13,082 nucleotides of DNA from assembly GCA_044375105.1 (NCBI GenBank), contig JBILNK010000121.1, forward strand, positions 1 through 13,082. Direction: 5' to 3'. Positions 7,335 to 13,082 of this stretch are shown in pieces. Position numbers and translations under genes: made by a program. The stretch is from JBIKLM01 sp044375105. GTDB lineage: Bacteria; Planctomycetota; UBA1135; GCA-002686595. A model generated the notes under the pieces. It ran no database searches and had not been told where the DNA came from. It saw only the letters and a program-made list of their open reading frames with translations. Position 1 is the stretch's first letter; every line of letters begins with the position of its first letter.

Positions 7335-8894
7335 ATGCCTCCGTTCCCCGTGGCCGCTCTGCCCCTGGGCCTGGCCCTGGCCGGGCTTTTGTGCGCTTGT
7401 CGCCGCGAGCCGGCCCCGGCCCCCAACCTGCTGCTGCTGACGATCGACACCCTGCGCGCCGACCGCACCAGCGCCTACGGCTATGGCCGTCCGACCACGC
7501 CGGAGCTCGAGGGCCTGGCGCGCTCCGCGGCCCTGTTCGAACGGGCTTATTCCCAGGCACCCTTCACGGCGCCCTCCCACGCCAGCCTGTTCACCGGCCT
7601 GGTCAGCCAGTCCCACGGCCTGCTGCACTGGTCGAGCCGGCTCGATCCGGCGGCGATCACCTTCGCCGAGCATTTCGGGGCCGAGGGCTATCGCACGGGT
7701 GCCTTCTACAACCACGCCAGCCTGCCCGTGACCGACCTCCTGCGCGGCTTCGAGCACGAGTCGAAGCTGGCCTTCGACACCTACGAGCGCACCCTCGAGG
7801 CCCTCTGGGCCTGGCTCGACGCGGACGGCAAGGGGCGCCCCGGGGAGCAGCCTTTCGCCATCTGGCTGCACTTCTGGGACGTGCATCGGCCCTACGGATT
7901 CCGGGATTGGAAGCCCTTCGAGCAATACACGCCACGGCGCGGGGCCGAGCTCGAGCTGGCCTTCGCCGAGCAGGGCTTCGGCCCGCCCCACGACCTGCGC
8001 GTGGGGCGGCTCGAGGAGCACTACAACGTCGACGCGGCGCGGCGCGAGCGGGCCCTGCCCCTGCCCGGAGGCAGCCCGCGGCCCTTCGGACCCGCGGACT
8101 GGCGCGCGATCTCGGACCGCTACGACAACGGCGTGCGCTACGCGGATCAGGGCCTTGGGGAGCTGCTGCGCGGGCTCGAGCAGCGCCGCCTCGGCGATCG
8201 CACCGTGCTGTGCGTGACCTCCGACCACGGCGAGACCCTGACCGAGCGGCCCGGCTGCTGGTTCACCCACGATCCCTACCTGTACGAGGAAACCCTGCGC
8301 GTGCCGCTGCTGTTCCGCTTCCCCGGCGGGCGCTTCGCCGGGGTGCGCAGCCCGGCGCTGGCGCGCGGCATCGACGTCTTGCCGACCTTGATCGAAGCGG
8401 CCGGCGTCGCGCCCCTCGAGACCCAGGGACGCAGCCTCCTGCCGGTGCTGGCGGGCCGGGACGATCAGACGCTGCCCCTGTTCGCCCAGACCCAGACCAG
8501 GGCGGCCAAGGAGAGCGACGCGCGCCTGCCCAAGGATCAGCAGGGCGCCTGGCTCGAACACCGCCAGGCGCTCTTCGACGGGCGCTTCAAGCTGATCCGC
8601 CAGATCGAGCCGGAGCGCCTCGAGCTCTACGACCTTGCGGCCGACCCCGGGGAACAGCGCGACCTGTCCACGGATCCCGCGGGGGCCGCGGAGGCTGAGC
8701 GCCTGCTCGGGCGGCTGCTCGACCTCGAGCGCAGCCTGCCGAGCCGCGGGCTTGGCAAGCGCCAGCAGTCGGCCGACGAGCTGCGCGTGTTGCATGCTCT
8801 GGGCTACATCTCGTCGGAGGAGCTGGAGCAGCAGCTCGAGGCCCTGAAGGGCAGCACAAAACCTGAAGGCCCCTCCGCCGGAGAACCACGATGA
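7335..8894 (+). CDS. Lipoprotein of the sulfatase superfamily (arylsulfatase-like)
   Basis: 519 residues. The signal peptide ends in LAGLLCAC, with Cys20 or Cys22 as lipidation site, so this is an exported lipoprotein. Motifs in order: LTIDTLRAD (D38 and D43 metal ligands), APFTAPSHASLFTG (T78 in nucleophile position, H82 where sulfatases have Arg), LHFWDVHRPYG, YDNGVRYADQGLG, and VTSDHGE (D297-H298). The C-terminal half contains the usual QGRSLLPVLAG, FDGRFKLI and ELYDLAADPGEQ segments. Because T-x-P-S-H replaces C/S-x-P-x-R, formylglycine chemistry is unlikely even though the overall layout is sulfatase-like; phosphoester cleavage or transfer is an alternative. The ATG at 7335 directly precedes the signal peptide and follows a TANNNT box by six bases. 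The stop codon overlaps the start of the gene at 8891 (ATGA), so the two are translated together. Confidence 0.9.
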   Translation: MPPFPVAALPLGLALAGLLCACRREPAPAPNLLLLTIDTLRADRTSAYGYGRPTTPELEGLARSAALFERAYSQAPFTAPSHASLFTGLVSQSHGLLHWSSRLDPAAITFAEHFGAEGYRTGAFYNHASLPVTDLLRGFEHESKLAFDTYERTLEALWAWLDADGKGRPGEQPFAIWLHFWDVHRPYGFRDWKPFEQYTPRRGAELELAFAEQGFGPPHDLRVGRLEEHYNVDAARRERALPLPGGSPRPFGPADWRAISDRYDNGVRYADQGLGELLRGLEQRRLGDRTVLCVTSDHGETLTERPGCWFTHDPYLYEETLRVPLLFRFPGGRFAGVRSPALARGIDVLPTLIEAAGVAPLETQGRSLLPVLAGRDDQTLPLFAQTQTRAAKESDARLPKDQQGAWLEHRQALFDGRFKLIRQIEPERLELYDLAADPGEQRDLSTDPAGAAEAERLLGRLLDLERSLPSRGLGKRQQSADELRVLHALGYISSEELEQQLEALKGSTKPEGPSAGEPR

Positions 8895-9697
8895 AGCCCG
8901 AACCCGAGTCCGGGGACGATTCGGGCAACCGCTCGCCCGGCGCCGCCGGCCCGGCCCTGGAAAGCGACCAGGCCCGTTTCGCGGCCGCTCTGCTGGCCCT
9001 CGAGCAGGAGCTCGACTGGACCCTCTTGGGGCAGGTCTATTGCCACGAAGGCGGCGAGGATTTTTTCGGGCCGGAGCAGATCGAGGCCCAGCGCGAGGCG
9101 GGGCTGCGCTTCGCCAGCGACGTGGCCGAGGCGCTCGAAGGCCTGCCCAAGCAGAAACCGTCCCTCTACGTGGGCGCCGGCGTGGCGGAGCTGGCTCCGA
9201 TCCTGTGCGAGCGTCTGCTGCTGCGGCGCGAGGTGTCGATCGTGGGGCTGCCGGGCCTCGAAGCGCGCGAGCTCAACCGGGCCCTCTCCTTGGTCGAAGC
9301 CAGCCTGCGGCTGCCGCTGCCGCGCTGGTCGACCCGGCCCCTCGGCAGCCTCGCCCGGCGCGGATTCGGGCACCTGTGGCTGGTCTCCGTGCTGACCGAT
9401 CCGGAGACCTTCCCGGCCCTCTCGCGTCTGGCCTACACGGAGCGCCGGCCGAAACCCGCCACTTTGGCCCGCGATCGCGAGCGCGCCGAAGCGCTCCTGG
9501 AGGCGGCCCTCGGACGCCTGGAGGCGCCCGCGGTGCTGTTCACCACCGACGAGGAGTTGCCGCTCGTGACCGAGACGGCGCGGCGCCTCGGGCTGATCCT
9601 GGAGCCCGGGGAGCGGGCGCGCCTTTCGCCGATCGTGGGCGATCCGGTGCGCCGGGTGGCGGTTCGGCGCGGCGGCGGCCGGGCCGCGGGGAACTGA
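8891..9697 (+). CDS. Uncharacterised protein with a weak methyltransferase-like (Rossmann) motif
   Basis: 268 residues, cytoplasmic by sequence (no signal peptide or membrane segment). I do not recognise a named family. After a disordered-looking N-terminus (1-25) there is a helical part, then SLYVGAGVAEL (91-101). That resembles the glycine-rich loop of class I methyltransferases; VSIVGLPGLEARELNRAL (115-132) follows, where such proteins have the acidic end of beta-2. Next comes the striking, well-formed block HLWLVSVLTDPETFPALSRL (161-180), then APAVLFTTDEELPLV and a final IVGDPVRRVAVRR. The acidic residue expected to bind the ribose of SAM is not obvious (G119-L-P where D/E is usual), so the methyltransferase reading is only a suggestion. 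Start: ATG 8891 overlaps the TGA of the sulfatase-fold gene in an ATGA. A candidate terminator follows at 9703-9732. Confidence 0.8.
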   Translation: MKPEPESGDDSGNRSPGAAGPALESDQARFAAALLALEQELDWTLLGQVYCHEGGEDFFGPEQIEAQREAGLRFASDVAEALEGLPKQKPSLYVGAGVAELAPILCERLLLRREVSIVGLPGLEARELNRALSLVEASLRLPLPRWSTRPLGSLARRGFGHLWLVSVLTDPETFPALSRLAYTERRPKPATLARDRERAEALLEAALGRLEAPAVLFTTDEELPLVTETARRLGLILEPGERARLSPIVGDPVRRVAVRRGGGRAAGN

Positions 9698-9702
9698 GGC
9701 CC

Positions 9703-9732
9703 CTGGCCTCGGGTGGCGCCAGCACTTTTTTT
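9703..9732 (+). terminator. Candidate intrinsic terminator
   Basis: CTGGC (9703-9707) can pair with GCCAG (9718-9722) around a 10-base loop; three bases later there is a run of seven T (9726-9732), the only such run in this GC-rich stretch. A competing hairpin, GAGGCC-CCT-GGCCTC (9696-9710), overlaps the stop codon of the 8891 gene. The stem is short, so efficiency is uncertain. Confidence 0.45.
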
Positions 9733-9780
9733 GAGGGCGCGGCAGCCCGCGCTGTGGCCCTCGGAGCGGGGTTGCCAGGT

Positions 9781-9805
9781 CCGCGGCCCGAGGGACCGCG
9801 GCCCG
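9781..9805. repeat. Short direct repeat in the 9698-9923 gap
   Basis: CCGCGGCCCG occurs twice, at 9781-9790 and 9796-9805, with five bases between (AGGGA). The core CCGCGG is itself a palindrome, and GGTCC just before pairs with GGACC between the copies. This could be a small hairpin or a binding site upstream of the RmlC-like gene, or only GC-rich coincidence. Confidence 0.35.
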
Positions 9806-9923
9806 TCGCCCAGGGCCTTGGCCCGACCTTGGTTTTCGAGCCGGGCCCGGAGGTCGCCGGGGCTTCCCCGAGGCCCTATCCTTCTGGGCCGCTCCCCCGG
9901 CGCGACCCCGCTTCCTCCCCCCG

Positions 9924-10463
9924 ATGACCCAGTTCAGCCCCCAGGCCCAGGCCGCTTACGCCGTCCAGGACTACAGCGCCAAGCCGCGCATCCACGGCCT
10001 CGAAATCGTCGAGCTCAAGCGCTTCAACGACGATGGGGGCGCCATGACGGAACTCGGGCGCCTGGACGGTGGCCTGCACAAGCAGCTGCCCGGCTTCCAG
10101 GTGCGGCAGGTCAACTATTCGGTGATGGAGCCCTTGGCGATCAAGGCCTTTCACCTGCACAAGCGCCAGACCGACGTCTGGTTCGTGCCGCCCTCCGACA
10201 AGGCGCTGCTGGTGGTCGCCGACGTGCGCGCGGGCTCGCCCACCGAGGGCCTCGTGCAGCGCTTCGTGCTGGGCGACACGCGTTCGTTCTTGGTGCGCAT
10301 CCCGCCCGGCGTGGCCCACGGGGTCCGGAACCTGCGCCCCCAAACCCCCCTGGCGATCATCTACTTCGTCGACGTGCAGTTCTCCACGGACGAGCAGTGC
10401 GACGAGGGGCGCCTGCCCTGGAACCACTTCGGCGAGAAGGTCTGGGAAGTCGAGCGCGGTTGA
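9924..10463 (+). CDS. RmlC-like cupin, dTDP-4-dehydrorhamnose 3,5-epimerase family
   Basis: 179 residues, the usual RmlC length. The cupin core runs from KAFHLHKRQTDVWFVPPSDK (74-93) through VVADVRAGSPTEG (97-109), RFVLGD and IPPGVAHGVRN (127-136) to IIYFVDVQFS (145-154) and LPWNHFG. H77 corresponds to the catalytic base of RmlC, the ADVR segment to its conserved D-x-R strand, and PGVAHG to its P-x-G-x-A-H-G signature. Classical RmlC has a tyrosine pair near 152-153 (DYY); here Q152-F153 is read, so the second acid may be lost or shifted. The enzyme may act on only one carbon or on another NDP-4-keto-sugar. It would supply an activated deoxysugar for surface glycans, consistent with the glycosyltransferases upstream. 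No clear Shine-Dalgarno; the bases before the ATG are C/T-rich. It stands alone, 226 bases after the previous gene. Confidence 0.82.
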   Translation: MTQFSPQAQAAYAVQDYSAKPRIHGLEIVELKRFNDDGGAMTELGRLDGGLHKQLPGFQVRQVNYSVMEPLAIKAFHLHKRQTDVWFVPPSDKALLVVADVRAGSPTEGLVQRFVLGDTRSFLVRIPPGVAHGVRNLRPQTPLAIIYFVDVQFSTDEQCDEGRLPWNHFGEKVWEVERG

Positions 10464-10630
10464 GCCGCGCCCTCTGCAGGGCCTCAGGACGGGCCGGCTC
10501 GAGTCCCGCCCAGGTCGCGCTGGCGCTCTCCTGACGGCCCGAATCCGAGCAGGCCGGCGAGGCAGCGAACTCCGAGGACCCGTCGAGCTTTCCTCGGACG
10601 GTCCTTGGGCGCCTTCGGACGCCGTGGAGC

Positions 10631-10690
10631 GCCCCGGGGAGCCCCGGGGAGCCACGGGGAGCCACGGGGAGCCACGGGGAGCCACGGGCA
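10631..10690 (+). repeat. Six tandem 10-bp units, G-quadruplex pattern
   Basis: Units in order: GCCCCGGGGA twice, GCCACGGGGA three times, GCCACGGGCA once. Each unit carries a G-run (10636-10639, then every 10 bases, the last being three G), with six-base spacers. That satisfies the usual G3+N1-7 quadruplex pattern on the plus strand. The 10-bp period also puts every G-run on the same face of the helix. The change of unit from CCCC to CCAC suggests the array grew by slippage. Confidence 0.9.
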
Positions 10691-10927
10691 GACGCGGAAT
10701 CGCGGCCAGGTGCGCGGCCGCGATCGGTCGTGGACTGCGCTCGAGCCGCTCGGAGCGGGGCCGATATCGCGGGTTTGGCCCGCTGGGGGGCCAACCGAGG
10801 AGCCGCAGGGGTCCCTGCGCTCCAAACGCTGCTCGCCCGGCACGTCCAGCGTGCTCGGTGCGCCGGGCCGAGGGCCTGCGGCCCGCGCTTCGGGCTCTCG
10901 CCCAGCCCTCGCGGGAGCTTGCTCGGG

Positions 10928-10959
10928 GGGATCCAGCCCCATTCCCGGGGCTGGGTTCC
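10928..10959. other. Strong 13-bp hairpin, six-base loop
   Basis: Bases 10928-10940 pair with 10947-10959 with no bulge (11 Watson-Crick and 2 G-T pairs) around the loop ATTCCC; the inner CCAGCCCC/GGGGCTGG is perfect. On the plus strand it is followed by GGGAAAGGAAAAATGG and not by a T-run, so it is not a standard terminator. On the minus strand the T-rich side comes before the hairpin, which also excludes one. It may act in the leader of the 11197 gene or as part of a small RNA. Confidence 0.6.
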
Positions 10960-11196
10960 GGGAAAGGAAAAATGGGCTGAAATTCCAGGGTTGCCTCACA
11001 GCTAGGGCGCCGAGCGCCTTCGATCCCGTTAGTTTCGGATCTGGCTCGCCGAGCGGATCGAGCCGCCGCGCCGCAGGCCCGGGCCGGATCGAAGAGCACC
11101 GAGCTCCCAGAGCCCCCCGAGCGGCCATCTCGGTCCCGGCCGGGGAACTGGCCAGCGGTCCCTGCAACCAACCCTCCAGCTTCCGAGCTTCTTGCG

Positions 11197-12534
11197 ATGC
11201 CTCGAATCCGCGCCCGTCGCAGCGGCTCCTCACCCGGGGCGATGCTGCTCCTGCTCTGCGCCTGGCTGGCCGCAACGTCGCGGGATGCCGTGGCCCAAAC
11301 GCCCCCGGCCCAGCTGAGCTTCCAGGTGCAGTACGATCCGGCGGCCCTGCCCGGCAGCCCGGAAGCCATCGAAACCCTGGCCAACGTGATCTACCCGGCC
11401 GGGAAAGGGCCGGTTTCCCAGGGCTACCCGCAGGAGCCGCTCCCGGTCCTGGTTTTCTTCCGCGGAGGCAATGCCAACAAGTTCGGCCTCGGCGAAATCG
11501 ACTTCGACAATCAGGCCAAGGTGGCGCACCTGGGCGGCATGGTCGGGGTCTCGTGCAACTTCGCCGTGGTCGAGAACGGCGAGGACTACAAGGTCGCGGT
11601 GGCCTCGGTGGCGCGCTTGATCCAGTATCTGCGCGCCAACGCCGCCGATCTCAATATCGATCCGGGCAAGGTCTTCACCGTCGGGCGCAGCTTCGGGACC
11701 GTGGTCGGTTACGGCCTGGCCCTGCGCGAGGACTATCGCGCGCCCGGCTCGAGCGACCCGCTGCTGTCGCAATCTTCGCGGCCCGATTACTACGCCCCGC
11801 GTTTCGGTCCCTCCCAACTGACCTGTTTCGCGGACGACGTGGGCTCCTGGGCGCCGATCCTGAACACGTTCTTTTTCCCCGGCAAGGTTTTCAGCGAAAG
11901 CTCCGATGCCGAGCGCCTGGCCGAGTCGGCTACCTGGTGGCTGATCAACCCGGAACTCTTCGATCGCCAGGTGACGCCGCCCCTGTGCGTGGTCTTCGCC
12001 CAGTCGTATACCGACACCTGCGACGACAACATCGACGTGCATTCCGGTCTATTCGGCGACCTGATGCTGCAGGCCATCGAGACCTACACCCGGCTGTCCG
12101 GGGACGCGGAGTACGCGCGCCGCTGCTCGTCCATCGACCTCGGCGTGTTCCCGGAGGCCGAGGTCGCGGTGGTGGTCTGGTGCATAAAGCGCCTGGCCGA
12201 GGATTTCGGTGGACTCTGGCTGAGCCCGCCGCTCGGCGCGAGCGGCCCCGCGGGCGGCACGCTGCAGCTCAACTGCCACGGCGCGGCTCCGGGCAACACG
12301 GTGTACTTCTTCCGGGGCGATCAGCCCGGCACCTTCCCCATGCCCGGTTGCGCGGGGCTGCTCGGCCAATTGCTCGATTGGCAGACCGTCGGCAGCGCGG
12401 TGGCCGGGGCGAACGGGGTGGCCAGCCTGTCGACCTCCGTGGCCGGCAGCCAGGTCGGCACCCGCGATTACTTCCACGCGGTCGATTTCACCGGCTGTGA
12501 GATGAGCAACCTGATCCTGCACACCTATCAATGA
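11197..12534 (+). CDS. Secreted alpha/beta hydrolase (esterase-like) with C-terminal secretion-associated domain
   Basis: 445 residues. A basic N-terminus and the stretch MLLLLCAWLAAT (16-27) form a signal peptide, with probable cleavage after AVA at residue 33; ATG 11242 (M16) is an alternative start. The catalytic part has LPVLVFFRGGNANKFG (oxyanion region), VFTVGRSFGTVVG with nucleophile S165 in a G-x-S-x-G elbow, and SYTDTCDDNIDVHSG, where D273, D276 or D277 and H282 fit the rest of the triad. The order resembles esterase and feruloyl-esterase-like enzymes; the substrate is unknown. Residues about 349-445 form a separate domain (LQLNCHGAAPGNTVYFF, PMPGCAGLLGQL, ANGVASLSTSV, then FTGCEMSNLILHTY) with spaced Cys, like domains I associate with the ends of planctomycete exported proteins. 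The stop overlaps the next start (ATGA). Confidence 0.83.
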   Translation: MPRIRARRSGSSPGAMLLLLCAWLAATSRDAVAQTPPAQLSFQVQYDPAALPGSPEAIETLANVIYPAGKGPVSQGYPQEPLPVLVFFRGGNANKFGLGEIDFDNQAKVAHLGGMVGVSCNFAVVENGEDYKVAVASVARLIQYLRANAADLNIDPGKVFTVGRSFGTVVGYGLALREDYRAPGSSDPLLSQSSRPDYYAPRFGPSQLTCFADDVGSWAPILNTFFFPGKVFSESSDAERLAESATWWLINPELFDRQVTPPLCVVFAQSYTDTCDDNIDVHSGLFGDLMLQAIETYTRLSGDAEYARRCSSIDLGVFPEAEVAVVVWCIKRLAEDFGGLWLSPPLGASGPAGGTLQLNCHGAAPGNTVYFFRGDQPGTFPMPGCAGLLGQLLDWQTVGSAVAGANGVASLSTSVAGSQVGTRDYFHAVDFTGCEMSNLILHTYQ

Positions 12535-13082
12535 GCCCCGACGCCATGGGAAATCGCCTTTTCCTGCGCTCTTGTGGACGTCCGGGCGGCGGGTCGTCTG
12601 GGTCTAAATCCGGCCCTGCCGGCGTCGGAGGGTGGTTTTGGGGCAAGGCCCCGCAGCGTTCCGCGCGCTTGCACAAAGGCGCCGGGCCGAGGCCGCTAGG
12701 TCGCTGGTCCGGCCTGGCGTGGATCGGGCCCCTGGCGCTGCTGATCGCTCCTGCCCAGGCCCAGGATCCCGTGCAGCACCATCTCTTCACGTACCGCGGT
12801 TCCGGCGCGCGGGCGGGGCTCGGCAGCGCGCTCTTGACCCTGCCCGATCTGGACGGCGATTCCTACCGCGAGTTTGCCCTGGCTTCACCCGGCTCGTTCA
12901 GCAACCAGCGCGGGCGCGTCGAGGTTTGCTCGGGGCGCACCGGCAAGGTCTTGCTGCAGATCGATGGGGAGCCTGGGGCGGACGGTCTCGGGGATCGCTT
13001 CGGGGCGGCCCTGGCCCTGATGCCCGATCTCGATGGGGATGGATGGCCCGAATTGGCCGTGGGCGCGCCCCTCGACGACGAC
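12531..13082 (+). CDS. FG-GAP repeat (integrin-alpha-like beta-propeller) protein, 3' end missing
   Basis: The ATG at 12531 overlaps the TGA of the hydrolase gene and is in frame with a second ATG at 12546; the frame stays open to the end of the window (184 codons). A Gly/Arg-rich N-terminus of about 57 residues precedes a hydrophobic stretch (58-72) ending in APAQAQ, with probable signal cleavage after residue 77. The unusually long n-region raises the possibility of a later start, but I see no better one. The mature part has two FG-GAP repeats, each with a calcium-binding D-x-D-x-D loop: PDLDGDSYREFALASPG (D106, D108, D110) and PDLDGDGWPELAVGAP (D166, D168, D170), exactly 60 residues apart. 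Such repeats build seven-bladed propellers in exported surface proteins that bind calcium and partners or glycans. Overlap with the hydrolase gene suggests co-production. Confidence 0.88.
   Translation, partial: MSPDAMGNRLFLRSCGRPGGGSSGSKSGPAGVGGWFWGKAPQRSARLHKGAGPRPLGRWSGLAWIGPLALLIAPAQAQDPVQHHLFTYRGSGARAGLGSALLTLPDLDGDSYREFALASPGSFSNQRGRVEVCSGRTGKVLLQIDGEPGADGLGDRFGAALALMPDLDGDGWPELAVGAPLDDD

Larger units (their letters stand above)
10464..11196. other. 733-base gap without a convincing gene
   Basis: All frames are largely open because of the GC content, but their translations are Arg/Pro/Gly/Ala-rich and show no domain, signal peptide or conserved block. The gap holds a six-unit decamer repeat (10631-10690) and a strong hairpin (10928-10959), then a relatively A-rich patch (10960-10990), and it must include the promoter of the hydrolase gene at 11197. 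A small ggcgc-cga-gcgcc hairpin lies shortly after 11000. I see no tRNA, CRISPR array or insertion sequence. Confidence 0.6.

Noticed and set aside
9813..9836. GGGCCTTGGCCC followed by TTTT as a terminator for the 8891 gene
   Set aside because: The palindrome leaves almost no loop, the T-run is four bases and interrupted, and a better candidate lies at 9703-9732.
10631..10690. CRISPR array
   Set aside because: The units are 10 bases with no variable spacers; it is a simple tandem repeat.
10484..11275. Minus-strand frame of 263 residues across the gap
   Set aside because: Composition is Arg/Pro/Gly-rich with no motif, and it runs through the tandem repeat and into the hydrolase gene; no supporting start signal.
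10605..12500. Long plus-strand frame of 631 residues starting with a collagen-like Gly-rich repeat
   Set aside because: The Gly-rich start is only the decamer repeat read in frame, and the rest overlaps the signal peptide and catalytic frame of the 11197 hydrolase. No domain is visible.

Overview
The DNA is very GC-rich (about 70% by eye) and open in almost all frames, so only about nine of the many long ORFs are real genes. The gene content suggests a high-GC member of the Planctomycetota or a related uncultured lineage. It has lipoprotein sulfatase-fold enzymes in multiple copies, an FG-GAP repeat surface protein, and a secreted hydrolase ending in a Cys-containing C-terminal domain of the kind I associate with planctomycete exported proteins. 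This assignment is inference; there is no rRNA, tRNA or marker gene here.

Layout. (1) 2-718 (+): 3' part of a family 2 glycosyltransferase. (2) 2014-857 and 3110-2031 (-): a polyprenol-phosphate sugar transferase (Dpm1-like) followed 16 bases later by a sulfatase-fold protein that has lost its active-site residues. (3) 3294-5540 (+): a large membrane GT-C glycosyltransferase (ArnT/PMT-like), divergent from the Dpm1-like gene. The two look like donor-maker and donor-user for glycosylation outside the cytoplasmic membrane. (4) 7239-5695 (-) and 7335-8894 (+): two divergent lipoprotein sulfatase-fold enzymes with threonine in the nucleophile position. Their 95-base shared promoter region has a perfect 6-1-6 palindrome and, on each strand, a TANNNT box exactly 6 bases before the ATG. 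(5) 8891-9697 (+): an unrecognised protein with a weak methyltransferase-like motif, coupled by ATGA overlap to the sulfatase-fold gene. (6) 9924-10463 (+): an RmlC-like cupin epimerase. (7) 10464-11196: a 733-base gap with a six-unit decamer repeat that forms a G-quadruplex pattern, and a 13-bp hairpin. (8) 11197-12534 (+): a secreted alpha/beta hydrolase, joined by ATGA overlap to (9) 12531 to the window end: the N-terminal part of an FG-GAP beta-propeller protein.

Taken together, the genes point to cell-surface work: building glycans (GT2, Dpm1-like, GT-C, RmlC-like), modifying or cleaving anionic esters outside the membrane (two lipoproteins), and exporting a hydrolase and a calcium-binding propeller protein. 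The least explained parts are the degenerate sulfatase-fold protein, the coupled unknown protein at 8891, the mirrored promoter at 7240-7334 and the structured gap at 10464-11196.
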